From Alphaproteobacteria bacterium (GTDB taxonomy: Bacteria; Pseudomonadota; Alphaproteobacteria; UBA6615), in the NCBI GenBank assembly GCA_021774445.1, contig JAJFJA010000059.1:91830-155829 (forward strand): a DNA stretch of 64,000 nucleotides, in the 5' to 3' direction. The notes beneath the pieces were generated by a model, which saw only the letters and a list, made by a program, of their open reading frames with translations, was not told where the DNA came from and searched no databases. Each line of letters begins with the position of its first letter. The stretch's first letter is position 1. Made by a program: the position numbers and the translations under genes. Positions 41,784 to 51,357 of this stretch are shown here, piece after piece.

Positions 41784-43124
41784 TTACTTATCGAAGCCCG
41801 TAAGCCCGAGGAAGTTGTAGGCGCCGGCCCCTGTTTCCGTGGCGGCGGCGACCTTGTATTCGTTCGCAAATTTCAGTCCGCCACTTTCGGAGAGCGCGAA
41901 CCTCGACAGCGTGAAGGTCTGATAGGCACCGAGGACGTACATGGAGCCGTCTTCGCTCAAATACATGTCCTTGGTGTCGCCCGCCGGTGTGCCGGCTTGG
42001 CGTAGTTCGAAGGCGGTGTCGGCGCCGTCGCCGACTTTGGTGACATTGCCCGAGGCGTCAACATCGAACTCGCTGATCAGGTTACCGCCGAAGCTCGAAA
42101 CGTAGAGCTTGCTGCCGTCCGCACTGACGGTCGTCCAGCAGGCTTCGTCGATGTCGGCGCCGTTGCCCGTGCCGAAATGAGCGGACTTTGTAACATTGCT
42201 GCCATCATCGACCAGCACGGTCAGGCTGTGGTCGCGCTTCTCCGGCACCAGGTTGAAGTTGGAGACGAAGAGCGTCGAAGTACCCTTGCCCCAACTGAGA
42301 CCGATACTGCCCGAAACGCCCTCTTCCTCAAAGTAGCGCCGGTCGCTGACGCCGCCCTCGGCGCCGTCGAAATCATAGACATAGACTCTGCTGGGCTTTT
42401 GGTTGGTCGGATTTTCGGTCGCGAAGTGGGCGATGCCCCAGGTCGAGACCGCGAGTTTCGTACCGTCATCGTTGAAGGCCACGGTCGCCGGCCCACCATG
42501 GGTGCCGACGTATTTGTCAAGCGTCTGCTCCGACGTCAGGGCCCCGGTCTCGGCGTTGAACGAGAACAACTGGATATTGCGCTCGTCGAGCACCGCCTCA
42601 TGCCCGCCGCCATCGGCATGAAAGGCCGCATTCGGGTACATTTCGATGGCCCCTTCGCCGGCGCCGCCCTTTTGCACATTCGGATTGTTCCACTGATTGC
42701 CGACCACGACCCAATGCTCATCATCGGCCGCTTTCGGAAAACTGGCGATGCTGACCGGCCGCGTGCCGCCCGAGTCCACATTGTCCTGCAGGAGCAAGGA
42801 TCCGTCCGATTTTTCGACGGCGAATACCGAAACCGTGTTGCCGCCGGCATTCACCACCAGCAGATCATCACCGATGATCTGAATAGCGCCTTGCGAATCG
42901 AAGTCGCCTGCCGCATCGCCGCCGGCTGCTCGATTGGCACCGCCCAGCGATTCGGTTGAGTAAGCGACCTGCTTGCCGATCGTGCCATCCGCATAGCGCT
43001 CGAACGACACCACCTGATTAGTGCCTTCGCCGTTCAGGCTTGTGTAGAGATACCCTTTGACCTCTTGGGCACCGGCCGCCGAGGCCAAGAGTGAAGCGGC
43101 GAGGGCCGCGCTTAGCATTTTCAT
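41784..43124 (-). CDS. Exported beta-propeller protein of the lactonase/6-phosphogluconolactonase-like family
   Basis: 446 residues. Signal peptide MKMLSAALAASLLASAAGAQ, so the protein is periplasmic or secreted. The rest is a seven-blade-type propeller with repeats such as GAIQIIGDDLLVVNAGGNTV, GPATVAFNDDGTKLAVSTWG and CWTTVSADGSKLYVSSFGGN. The cytoplasmic enzyme of this fold hydrolyses 6-phosphogluconolactone; exported members are of unknown substrate. ATG at 43124 behind AGGAGA chosen over an earlier ATG at 43172. A strong terminator follows; single-gene transcript likely. Confidence 0.82.
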   Translation of the reverse strand: MKMLSAALAASLLASAAGAQEVKGYLYTSLNGEGTNQVVSFERYADGTIGKQVAYSTESLGGANRAAGGDAAGDFDSQGAIQIIGDDLLVVNAGGNTVSVFAVEKSDGSLLLQDNVDSGGTRPVSIASFPKAADDEHWVVVGNQWNNPNVQKGGAGEGAIEMYPNAAFHADGGGHEAVLDERNIQLFSFNAETGALTSEQTLDKYVGTHGGPATVAFNDDGTKLAVSTWGIAHFATENPTNQKPSRVYVYDFDGAEGGVSDRRYFEEEGVSGSIGLSWGKGTSTLFVSNFNLVPEKRDHSLTVLVDDGSNVTKSAHFGTGNGADIDEACWTTVSADGSKLYVSSFGGNLISEFDVDASGNVTKVGDGADTAFELRQAGTPAGDTKDMYLSEDGSMYVLGAYQTFTLSRFALSESGGLKFANEYKVAAATETGAGAYNFLGLTGFDK

Positions 43125-43245
43125 GTCCGTCTCCTGTTGTGCTGCAACGCAAGTCCGTTTGCGTCTGCACACAACCTAGGTGGACGGCCTGGTTTCCCGC
43201 CAATATCGATGGCGGATGGATTCGATAGCGCAAGGCTATCAACCC

Positions 43246-46083
43246 CTAATGAGCATCATCCCACGTGAGACCGACGCCGGCATCGGCGACCAGCGGTACA
43301 TCCAGGGTCAGCACCGGCTTGGTGGCACCCTCCATCACCGCCCGCACCGTGGCGATGGTCGGCTCCACCTCGCCATCCGACACTTCGAACAACAGCTCGT
43401 CATGCACCTGCAGCAGCATCGCCGCCTTGAGCTTGGCGTCCGCCAACGCCGCCGGCACCCGGATCATCGCCCGCTTGATGATGTCGGCGGCCGTACCTTG
43501 AATCGGTGCGTTGATCGCCTGGCGCTCGGCGAAGTTGCGATGGCTGGGGTTACGGTCGTGAATCCCGGCCAGATGGATGCGACGGCCGAACAAGGTGGTC
43601 ACGAAACCGCTCTCCCGCGCCCCTTCGATGGTCCGGTCCATATAGGCCCGAATGCCCGGATAGCGTTCGAAATAGGCGTCGATATAGGCCTTGGCCTCGG
43701 CCCGGCCGATGCCCAGATTTCGCGCCAGGCCAAAGGCGCTGATGCCGTAGATGATGCCGAAATTGATCGCCTTGGCGCGCCGCCGCGTCGCCCCGTCCAT
43801 TTCCGCGATCGGCACGCCGAACACCTGGCTCGCGGTGATCGCATGAATGTCCTGGCCGTCCTTGAACGCCTGAATCAGCGGCGCGATGCCGGCCACATGG
43901 GCGACCACCCGCAACTCGATCTGCGAATAGTCCAACGACACCAGCTTGTGCCCGGCGGACGCAATGAAGGCGCGGCGGATCTTGCGCCCTTCCTCGGTTC
44001 GCACCGGGATATTCTGTAGGTTGGGGTCGTTCGAACTGAGCCGCCCGGTTTGTGCCACCGCCATGGCATAGTCCGTATGTACCCGGCCGGTCTCCGGATG
44101 GATCTGCTCGACCAGCGTGTCCGTATAGGTCGATTTCAACTTCGACAATTGCCGCCAGTCCAACACCACCCGCGGCAGATCATGACCGCCCGCGGCGAGA
44201 TCTTCGAGGATCTCGGCCCCTGTCGAATAGGCGCCGGTTTTGCCCTTTTTACCGCCCGGCAAACTCAGTTTGTCGAACAGGATCTCACCGAGTTGTTTCG
44301 GCGATCCGATATTGAAGTCCTCGCCGGCCAGGGCATGAGCTTGCGTGACGAACCCGGCCATGCGGCCGGCGAAATCTTCGCTCAACCGCTCCAGCTCCGC
44401 CCGGTCGACCAAGACCCCGGCGGCTTCCATGCGTGCCAGGATCGGCAGCAGCGGCCGCTCCACGGTTTCATAGACCGTCGCCATATGCTCGGTCGCCAGG
44501 CGCGGCTTCAGGATTTCATGCAACCGGCCGATATAGTCGGCGGCGGCAGCCCCATAGTCCAACGCCACATCCAGCGCCACTTCGGCGAAGGCGATCTGGC
44601 TCTTGCCGCTGCCGACCAGCGCCTTGATCGTGGCCAAGTCATGCGCGCAATGCCGGGTTGCGAGCTGCGCCAGATCATGGCCGTGCCGGCCGCCGTCGAG
44701 CACGAAGGACAACAGCATCACATCGTCCAGCGCCCGCGGCGCCAGCGGCGGTTCCTCGGGCAGATGGCGCGCGCACTCGTGACCGAGGATGATCAGGTCG
44801 CGCTTGATATTGTGCCCGATCTTGAGCACCGCTGGGTCTTCCACCAAGGCCTTGACGGCATACAACACCTCGGGTTCGGTGATCTGCTTCAGCACCGCCG
44901 ACGCCACATCGCCGAGCGCCAGATCACCTTGTTTTTGCGGCGGCAAGTGCCCCACCGGCACATAACAAGCCTGCCCCGACTCTGCCGACAGCGCGATCCC
45001 CGCCAGTCGCGCCCGCATATTGTGATCGCCCGGCCGCGTCGTCTGCACCTCCAGCGCCACCCGCCCCAGCCGGCCCGCCTCGGCCAGCCAGCGCTCCAAG
45101 GCCGCCATCTCCGTCACCAGCTCGTAATACTGGTCCTTCGGTTTCGGCGCCTCCCGGTTCGGATGCTTGTCGATCAAACCATCGCGAAACCACCTCGTGC
45201 GCAAACGATCGAGAATGGCCTTGAAATTCTGTTTTTCCAGGAAACTACCAAGCTGGACCGGATCGAACTCCCGCCGTCCGAACGACCCCAGCGGCTCGTC
45301 CACGGGCACATCCGTACGCAACTCGACCAGGTCTCTGCTCAACCGCGCCTGGTCGGCGAAGTCGATCAAATTCTGCCGCCGCTTCGGTTGTTTGATCTCT
45401 GCCGCCCGCGCCAGCAAGGTCTCCAGGTCGCCATATTCGTTGATCAGCAACGCCGCGGTTTTGACGCCGATACCCGGCACCCCCGGCACGTTGTCGACGC
45501 TGTCGCCCGCCAGCGCCTGTACTTCCACGACCTTGTTAGGCGCCACCCCGAAACGCTTTTCGACCTCCGGCGACCCAATCACCGCGTTGTTTTTCATCGG
45601 ATCGAGCATCGTTACGCCCGGCATGATGAGTTGCATAAGATCCTTGTCCGACGACACGATGACGACTTCGCGGCCCGCTTCCTGCGCCTGCCGCGCATAG
45701 GTGGCGATCAGGTCGTCGGCTTCGAACCCGCCTTGTTCGACGCAGGGCAGATTGAAGGCGCGGGTCGCCTCGCGGAACATCGGGAATTGCGGCACCAAGT
45801 CTTCCGGCGGCTCGGAACGGTTGGCCTTGTATTGGTCGTAGATATCGTTGCGAAAACTATGTCCCGATTTGTCGAAGATGACGGCGACGGCGTCGTAGTC
45901 TTCCACTTCATCGAGCAATTTCTGGATCATGTTGCAGAAACCGTACACCGCGTTCACCGGCGTCCCGTCGGCGCGTGTCATCGGCGGCAGCGCATGAAAC
46001 GCCCGGAAGATGTAGCCCGACCCATCGACGAGAAAGAGACGTTTTTTCGGTTGCGGCGCGGTCGCCGCTGCTGTGCTGGCCAT
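43246..46083 (-). CDS. polA: DNA polymerase I
   Basis: 945-residue repair and Okazaki-fragment polymerase. The 5'-3' exonuclease domain (about 15-300) begins RLFLVDGSGYIFRAFHALPP with FDKSGHSFRNDIYDQYKANR intact. The polymerase domain (about 520-945) has SLDYSQIELRVVAHVAG, RRRAKAINFGIIYGIS and LLQVHDELLFEV. The 3'-5' exonuclease domain is present, but Exo I reads LEVQT where active enzymes have FDTET, and Exo III reads YGAAAAD for YAAEDAD. Three of the usual acidic ligands are changed; proofreading is probably lost (inference). Confidence 0.95.
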   Translation of the reverse strand: MASTAAATAPQPKKRLFLVDGSGYIFRAFHALPPMTRADGTPVNAVYGFCNMIQKLLDEVEDYDAVAVIFDKSGHSFRNDIYDQYKANRSEPPEDLVPQFPMFREATRAFNLPCVEQGGFEADDLIATYARQAQEAGREVVIVSSDKDLMQLIMPGVTMLDPMKNNAVIGSPEVEKRFGVAPNKVVEVQALAGDSVDNVPGVPGIGVKTAALLINEYGDLETLLARAAEIKQPKRRQNLIDFADQARLSRDLVELRTDVPVDEPLGSFGRREFDPVQLGSFLEKQNFKAILDRLRTRWFRDGLIDKHPNREAPKPKDQYYELVTEMAALERWLAEAGRLGRVALEVQTTRPGDHNMRARLAGIALSAESGQACYVPVGHLPPQKQGDLALGDVASAVLKQITEPEVLYAVKALVEDPAVLKIGHNIKRDLIILGHECARHLPEEPPLAPRALDDVMLLSFVLDGGRHGHDLAQLATRHCAHDLATIKALVGSGKSQIAFAEVALDVALDYGAAAADYIGRLHEILKPRLATEHMATVYETVERPLLPILARMEAAGVLVDRAELERLSEDFAGRMAGFVTQAHALAGEDFNIGSPKQLGEILFDKLSLPGGKKGKTGAYSTGAEILEDLAAGGHDLPRVVLDWRQLSKLKSTYTDTLVEQIHPETGRVHTDYAMAVAQTGRLSSNDPNLQNIPVRTEEGRKIRRAFIASAGHKLVSLDYSQIELRVVAHVAGIAPLIQAFKDGQDIHAITASQVFGVPIAEMDGATRRRAKAINFGIIYGISAFGLARNLGIGRAEAKAYIDAYFERYPGIRAYMDRTIEGARESGFVTTLFGRRIHLAGIHDRNPSHRNFAERQAINAPIQGTAADIIKRAMIRVPAALADAKLKAAMLLQVHDELLFEVSDGEVEPTIATVRAVMEGATKPVLTLDVPLVADAGVGLTWDDAH

Positions 46084-46203
46084 GGTTTAGATGTACCCCA
46101 TTTGCCGCCCCGCGCCCAGGTGCGAGATCATCGAAAAGGTGACGGAAACTGATGCGCCGGACGGCGTAGACCGGCATCATAGGGCCAGACTGAGAGGCAG
46201 CAT

Positions 46204-47397
46204 ATGACCGACGACCCTATTCTTATTATCGGCGGCGGCATCGGCGGACTGGCCGCCGCTCTGGCCCTCGGCCGACAGGGCCGACCAACCCACGTGATCG
46301 AGCAATCCGAATACCTCGGCGAAATCGGCGCCGGCATCCAGATCGCCCCCAATGCCTTCAAGATGTTCGCCGCCCTCGGCCTGACCGAGGCCATCAACGA
46401 CGTCGCCGTCTTCCCCGACGCCCTGGTGATGATGGATGCACTCAGCGGCGAGCAGATCACCACCGTCCCGCTGGACGGCCCGTTCCGCGAGCGCTTCGCC
46501 TTTCCCTATGGCGTCATTTATCGCCCCGACCTGCACCAAGTCTATCTCGACGCCTGCCGGGCGTCGTCCCTGGTCGCGCTGTCGACCGGTCAGAAAGTCA
46601 GCGCCTACGAAGACCATGGCGATCATGTCCGCGTCCTCACCGAGGCTGGGCATGACCATCGCGGCACAGCCCTAATTGGCGCCGACGGACTCTGGTCGAG
46701 GATTCGCGGTCAGTTGATCGGCGATGGGCCGCCGCGGGTTTCCGGTCACATCGCCTATCGCGCCGTCCTGCCGACCGCCGAAGTACCCGACACATCCCGT
46801 AACAACAACGTCGTTCTATGGGCCGGTCCCAAGACCCATCTTGTCCACTACCCGCTCCATCGTGGCGATATCTTCAATCTTGTCGCCGTGTTCCACAGCG
46901 ACCGCTATGAGGAAGGCTGGAACATTTTCGGCGACCCGGACGAACTCGCACAGCATTTCAGTGGCCAGCACCCGAGCGTCCTCGCGATGCTGGAGAAGAT
47001 AGAGTCTTGGCGCATGTGGGTCTTGTGCGACCGCGAGCCCATCAAAGAATGGAGCCACGGTCGGGTCACGCTGCTCGGCGACGCCGCCCACCCGATGCTG
47101 CAGTACCTCGCCCAAGGCGCTTGCATGGCCACGGAGGATGCCGTCTGCCTGGCCGGCAAAGTCGCCGCCCATGGCGCCGACATCGCCGCGGCCTTCCGCG
47201 CCTATCAACAGGATCGCTACCTACGCACCGGCCGCGTCCAGCTCACCGCCCGCTTCTATGGTGATGTCTACCACGCCGCCGGCGTCACCGCGGAACTGCG
47301 CGCCATGACCCTCGGCGCCCGCACGCCGGCGCAGGCTTACCAAGGCATGGCATGGCTCTATGAAGGCATCGACGAGGCCGGGGCCCAGCGGTTCTGA
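46204..47397 (+). CDS. FAD-dependent monooxygenase, 3-hydroxybenzoate 6-hydroxylase/salicylate hydroxylase-like
   Basis: 397-residue group A flavoprotein hydroxylase. The N-terminal Rossmann motif IIGGGIGGLAAALALG binds FAD. The second FAD motif TLLGDAAHPMLQYLAQGACM is intact, as is the linking DG-type ALIGADGLWSRIRGQL. Closest in layout to 3-hydroxybenzoate 6-monooxygenase (gentisate-forming), but no gentisate dioxygenase is nearby, so the substrate is unproven. ATG follows GAGAGGCAGCAT. Confidence 0.87.
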   Translation: MTDDPILIIGGGIGGLAAALALGRQGRPTHVIEQSEYLGEIGAGIQIAPNAFKMFAALGLTEAINDVAVFPDALVMMDALSGEQITTVPLDGPFRERFAFPYGVIYRPDLHQVYLDACRASSLVALSTGQKVSAYEDHGDHVRVLTEAGHDHRGTALIGADGLWSRIRGQLIGDGPPRVSGHIAYRAVLPTAEVPDTSRNNNVVLWAGPKTHLVHYPLHRGDIFNLVAVFHSDRYEEGWNIFGDPDELAQHFSGQHPSVLAMLEKIESWRMWVLCDREPIKEWSHGRVTLLGDAAHPMLQYLAQGACMATEDAVCLAGKVAAHGADIAAAFRAYQQDRYLRTGRVQLTARFYGDVYHAAGVTAELRAMTLGARTPAQAYQGMAWLYEGIDEAGAQRF

Positions 47398-47591
47398 TCG
47401 TCGGCAATCGCCTCTTCGATCCACCCGGCGATCCGGTACGGCACTTCCGCCGAGGCAACCTCGGGGTGATGGTTACGAAACACGATCATCGCCGACCCGA
47501 ACGCCCATCGATCGCTCGCGCCGCGATCGCGCAGTTCCCGATAGGTCCGAACCACCGCGACCCGACAGCTGCCGGCATCACATCCCGCCAT
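47358..47591 (-). CDS. Conserved small hypothetical protein (77 aa)
   Basis: 77 residues, no signal or membrane segment. AVVRTYRELRDRGASDRWAF and FRNHHPEVASAEVPYRIAGW match a pattern seen in small alphaproteobacterial proteins of unknown function. The 3' end overlaps the convergent monooxygenase by 40 bases. Followed at a distance of 65 bases upstream by folB on the same strand. Confidence 0.6.
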   Translation of the reverse strand: MAGCDAGSCRVAVVRTYRELRDRGASDRWAFGSAMIVFRNHHPEVASAEVPYRIAGWIEEAIADDQNRWAPASSMPS

Positions 47592-47655
47592 TCTCAGTCT
47601 CCCTTAGCCCGGGCACGACGCTGGCACATCACGCGCGTCGTCCCATTGACCCACA

Positions 47656-48102
47656 TCATGGCGCCGCCTCTTGCGGCTTGATGCGCACCACTTCATAGCC
47701 GACGCCGGCGCATTCCTCGTAGACATCCAGCTTTTCGGTCGCCACGCGCACGGCGCAGACCTCGTCGAAACCAAGGCAAATATCCGCGATGCGGTCGACC
47801 AGCGATTCTTGCAGGTTGAGGCGCCTGTCGCCGGCCAGCGCGCGAACCCGACGCCGCACCTGGTCGTAGTCGAAAACATTGGTGATATCGTCGCCATGGT
47901 CGTCGGCGCGCGGCTTCAGATATATCTCGAGGTTGACCGCCACCCGCTGCGGTCCGGCCAGCTCCTGCGCGTGAATGCCGATCGGGATGTTCAGGATCAT
48001 GTCGCGGAAGAAGATCTTGGCGATTTCCGTGCCGCCCCTCCCGAGTACGGAATCCAGCAAGGCGGTCGCCGGGTCCGGCCAGCGCGTCAATCGATCAATC
48101 AT
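47656..48102 (-). CDS. folB: Dihydroneopterin aldolase FolB
   Basis: Folate-pathway enzyme that converts 7,8-dihydroneopterin to 6-hydroxymethyl-dihydropterin and glycolaldehyde. 148 residues. The core starts IFFRDMILNIPIGIHAQELA, with the pterin-binding NVFDYDQVRRRVRAL and NLQESLVDRIADICL. The active-site Lys is likely in ATEKLDVYEECAGVGYEVVR. N-terminal extension of about 30 residues. The start lies 8 bases inside the 3' end of the reductase gene, so the two are co-translated. Confidence 0.9.
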   Translation of the reverse strand: MIDRLTRWPDPATALLDSVLGRGGTEIAKIFFRDMILNIPIGIHAQELAGPQRVAVNLEIYLKPRADDHGDDITNVFDYDQVRRRVRALAGDRRLNLQESLVDRIADICLGFDEVCAVRVATEKLDVYEECAGVGYEVVRIKPQEAAP

Positions 48103-48898
48103 CGGCGGGGCTGCTCCCGCGCGCGCCCCGTCCGTCGCCTGCTTCGTCGAGTGTCTCGAACATCACATCATGGGCCCGTTTGTGCAGATGTTGGCCGCCA
48201 TCGACCATGATCGTCTGCCCTGTCATCGCCCGCGCACCCAGGACATAGCGTACGGCGGCGACGATATCCTGCACCGTACTGCCCCGCCCCAGGGGCGACA
48301 AGGCGTGCGCTTGGGCGAACCCTTCGGCCGTCTGGCCGCCACTCGGCAGGGTCAGCCCCGGGGCGATGCCGCACACCCGGATACGCGGTGCCAACCCCAG
48401 CGCCAGCAGCCTGGTCAAGGCCGCCAACCCCATCTTCGAGACCGAATAGGACAGGAAATCGGGATTCTCGTTCGCCACTTTCTGGTCGAGGATATTGACG
48501 ATGACCCCATCCGTTCCCGCTGGCAGGGCGGCGGCGAAATCCCGCGACAACAGCGCCGGCGCTCGCAGATTGACCGCCATATGCGGCTCCCAGCTTGCCA
48601 CCGACAGGCTGGCGATATCGTCAAAGGCGAACCGCGAGGCATTGTTGATCAGGCAGCTCAGCGGTCCGACCGCCGCCGCCGCCCGCGCCACCAACCCCGA
48701 CACCGCCGCCGCATTCGCCAAATCCACCTGCACCGCCTCGGCGACGCCGCCCTGCCGGCGTATCGCCGCGACGGTCGCCTCGGCATCCTCCCGTGAGGCG
48801 TTGTAGTGCACGGCGACAGGCCAACCATCGGTCGCCAGCGCTTCGGCGATCGCCCGGCCGATACGCCGCGCCGCGCCGGTAATCAGCACGGCGCCCAT
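48095..48898 (-). CDS. folM: SDR-family pteridine reductase (FolM-like)
   Basis: 267-residue short-chain dehydrogenase. LITGAARRIGRAIAEALATD carries the Arg-containing cofactor loop of NADPH-dependent pteridine reductases. The catalytic Tyr-X3-Lys is in FLSYSVSKMGLAA. The catalytic Ser equivalent reads NILDQKVANENPD, where the folate/pterin-specific group has an Asp-Gln instead of Ser. Overlap with folB supports a tetrahydropterin or folate role. Confidence 0.83.
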   Translation of the reverse strand: MGAVLITGAARRIGRAIAEALATDGWPVAVHYNASREDAEATVAAIRRQGGVAEAVQVDLANAAAVSGLVARAAAAVGPLSCLINNASRFAFDDIASLSVASWEPHMAVNLRAPALLSRDFAAALPAGTDGVIVNILDQKVANENPDFLSYSVSKMGLAALTRLLALGLAPRIRVCGIAPGLTLPSGGQTAEGFAQAHALSPLGRGSTVQDIVAAVRYVLGARAMTGQTIMVDGGQHLHKRAHDVMFETLDEAGDGRGARGSSPADD

Positions 48899-48934
48899 GG
48901 CTCCATCCGCTGCTGTTGTCGCTGTAACGGCTCC

Positions 48935-49465
48935 TTACCTGCCGAATAGCCTGCCAACCGGCAAATGATAGTAGATCATGGCCACTTCCACCCCGGGATT
49001 GTCCTCGTCCAAATGGGCGTTTGACGTATGGCTGAAACCCAGGCTGATCCGGGATTGGTCTTCGAACTGATAGCCGATTTCGATCTGGCTGCGGAACTCC
49101 ACCACATGGCCGAGATCCTTGCTGCCACCATCGCTGTAAAGACCCACACCGAAACTTGGTGTGATCACGATACGATCACCCAGATGAAGATCGGCTAGAA
49201 CCCCACCGGCGCCATAGAGCGCCCCGTCCAAATTGGCTTCCGCTCCGACCCAGGGTTTCACGAAACCCAGGAAGGTCTTGCCGAAACGATATTCCAGCCG
49301 GAAGTCAGCGGAGTCCTGATCATCAAGCACATCGAACCACCCTGCACCCAGACTGAGACGATCGACCTCGTCCGCCGCCAGCGCCGGCATGGCAAACCCG
49401 GTGATCGCCACCAAGAATGCTCCGGCGGCCGCAACCCATCTCTGAAACACAATGAATCCCCCCAA
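48935..49465 (-). CDS. pagL: PagL-like lipid A 3-O-deacylase
   Basis: Outer-membrane beta-barrel enzyme that removes the 3-O acyl chain of lipid A. 176 residues, signal peptide WVAAAGAFLVAITGFAMPAL ending Ala-Ala. The catalytic His-X-Ser lies in SLGFSHTSNAHLDEDNPGVE, where the following Glu completes the PagL triad. The C terminus ends in an aromatic-rich strand (MIYYHLPVGRLF). Confidence 0.83.
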   Translation of the reverse strand: MGGFIVFQRWVAAAGAFLVAITGFAMPALAADEVDRLSLGAGWFDVLDDQDSADFRLEYRFGKTFLGFVKPWVGAEANLDGALYGAGGVLADLHLGDRIVITPSFGVGLYSDGGSKDLGHVVEFRSQIEIGYQFEDQSRISLGFSHTSNAHLDEDNPGVEVAMIYYHLPVGRLFGR

Positions 49466-49552
49466 ACGCCCCTCCTAGGCCCGCGACATGATAAGCCAAC
49501 GGTGGCATTGTGCAACCACCGCCCACCCGTCCACCGCCGCGCGCCGGCAAAT

Positions 49553-50506
49553 CTATTGCTCTAAGCGCAGGGCGTCCATCTCCCGCACCAGTGCCGCTCG
49601 CAACCCCGGCTCCATCGCCGAATGCCCGGCATCCGGGACAATCTCCAGCCGTGCCTCCGGCCAGGCCTGCACCAACGCATCGGCGCTGATCACCGGACAA
49701 ACGACATCATAGCGCCCTTGCACGATCACGGTCGGAATGCCCCGCAGCCGGCCGACATTCTCCAGCAACGCGTCCGCCTTCAGAAAGAACCGATTGACGA
49801 AATAATGCGCCTCGATACGGGCCAGCCGCCAGGCGCCCGTGCTGACGCCGGTGGTCGTTCCCGTTTCCGCCGTCGGCAGCAATGTCGAGCAGGCGGCTTC
49901 GTAACGGCTCCACGCCGCCGCCGCCGGCATATGCACCGATGGATCGGGATCGGCCAAGCGGCGGTGAAACGCCGTCAGCAGATCGCCCCGCTCCGGTTCC
50001 GGAATCGCCATGGCGAAGCGCCGCCAGGCCTCGGGAAAAAACCGCCGCATGCCGTGCAGGAACCAGTCCACCTCCTCATCCCGGCACAGAAACAGGCCGC
50101 GCAGCACTAGCGCTCGGCAGCGCTCCGGAAACGCCTGACCGTAAGCCAACGCCAAGGCGCTGCCCCAGGATCCGCCGAACACGATCCAACTTTCGATATC
50201 CAGGCTGACTCGCAATCGCTCGATATCGGCCAGCAAATGTTGCGTCGTGTTGTCGGTCAGCTCGCCGCCCGGCGTCGAACGGCCCGCGCCCCGCTGATCG
50301 AACAGGACGATGCGGTAATACACCGGATCGAAGAAGCGCCGATGCGCGGGCATTGTACTCGCGCCCGGGCCGCCATGGAGGAACACCACCGGCACGCCGT
50401 CCGGGTTGCCCGAGACCTCCCAATACATACTGTGTCTGTCGTCGAGCGCCAGCATGCCGGTGGCATGGGGCGCGATCTCGGGATACAAATCACGGCCCAT
50501 AGGCAC
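49553..50506 (-). CDS. pip: Proline iminopeptidase
   Basis: 317-residue alpha/beta hydrolase (peptidase family S33) that removes N-terminal proline. HGGPGASTMPAHRRFFDP and LFDQRGAGRSTPGGELTDNT are family hallmarks. Nucleophile Ser in VFGGSWGSALALAYGQ, Asp in VQGRYDVVCP, His in PDAGHSAMEP. No signal peptide, so cytoplasmic. Confidence 0.93.
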   Translation of the reverse strand: MPMGRDLYPEIAPHATGMLALDDRHSMYWEVSGNPDGVPVVFLHGGPGASTMPAHRRFFDPVYYRIVLFDQRGAGRSTPGGELTDNTTQHLLADIERLRVSLDIESWIVFGGSWGSALALAYGQAFPERCRALVLRGLFLCRDEEVDWFLHGMRRFFPEAWRRFAMAIPEPERGDLLTAFHRRLADPDPSVHMPAAAAWSRYEAACSTLLPTAETGTTTGVSTGAWRLARIEAHYFVNRFFLKADALLENVGRLRGIPTVIVQGRYDVVCPVISADALVQAWPEARLEIVPDAGHSAMEPGLRAALVREMDALRLEQ

Positions 50507-50574
50507 ATCCGAAACGCTGCAAGTTGCCGAAGTCTAGTGCTCCATATGGGCCTAGGCCAAGCTATACTACGCCC

Positions 50575-51357
50575 ATGCGCGCGACCCTGTACTTAGCCGC
50601 CCTGCTAATGTGGCTGGCATCGCCGAGTGCCGCCCAAACCCGTCTTCCGCCGAACTTGACCGACGGCGGCACGGCGACTGTCGTCGAGATCATCGATGGC
50701 GACACGGTCGTCCTCGACGACGGCCGAGAGGTCCGGCTGGTCGGTATCCAAGCGCCGAAACTACCGCTCGGCCGACCGAATTTCCAAAAATGGCCCCTCG
50801 CCGACGAGGCCAAGCAAGGCCTGGCGGAGCTTGTACTTGGCATCCCGGTCCGCCTCGCATATGGCGGTCGGCAAGAGGATCGTTATGGCCGCCGGCTGGC
50901 CCACCTCTTCACCTTGGACGGAACCTGGCTGCAGGGCGCGCTGCTCGCCGGCGGCTTGGCCCGGGTCTACAGTTTTGCCGACAACCGCGCCTTGATCGCC
51001 GAAATGCTCGACGCGGAGAACCGCGCCCGCAGCGGTCGGGAGGGCATTTGGCGCGATCGTTTTTATGCCGTCCTTGATCATCGGACCGCGGCACAACACA
51101 TAGGGCAATATGCCCTGGTTGAGGGCGTGGTCACGGACAACGCCGTGGTGCGCGGCCGTGGCTATTTGAACTTTGGCGAGGACTATCGGACCGACTTCAC
51201 GATCAGCATCGCCCCGCGCGAACTTAAGCAATTTCCCGCGGCCGCGCTCGACACATATCGTGGCCGCCTTGTTCGCGTCCGGGGTTGGCTTGAATGGCGC
51301 AACGGCCCCATGATCAACGTCACCCATCCCGAGCAGATTGAGGTGTTGCCACCATGA
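50575..51357 (+). CDS. Exported SNase-fold (thermonuclease family) protein
   Basis: 260 residues. Signal peptide LYLAALLMWLASPSAAQ. The SNase domain (about 35-155) keeps IIDGDTVVLDDGREVRLVGI and the later Arg in DRYGRRLAHLF. GIDAPE reads GIQAPK, so a metal Asp and the catalytic Glu are replaced. A second OB-like domain (about 170-258) follows, ending in VRGWLEWRNGPMINVTHP. ATG at 50575 begins the signal peptide. ATGA overlap with the M48 gene downstream suggests joint action in the envelope. Confidence 0.83.
   Translation: MRATLYLAALLMWLASPSAAQTRLPPNLTDGGTATVVEIIDGDTVVLDDGREVRLVGIQAPKLPLGRPNFQKWPLADEAKQGLAELVLGIPVRLAYGGRQEDRYGRRLAHLFTLDGTWLQGALLAGGLARVYSFADNRALIAEMLDAENRARSGREGIWRDRFYAVLDHRTAAQHIGQYALVEGVVTDNAVVRGRGYLNFGEDYRTDFTISIAPRELKQFPAAALDTYRGRLVRVRGWLEWRNGPMINVTHPEQIEVLPP

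Noticed and set aside
44050..46152. Long + strand open frame (about 700 codons) opposite polA
   Set aside because: It is the mirror of a well-supported polA with all polymerase motifs; GC-rich DNA leaves long antisense frames open. The product is His/Arg/Gln-rich with no domain.
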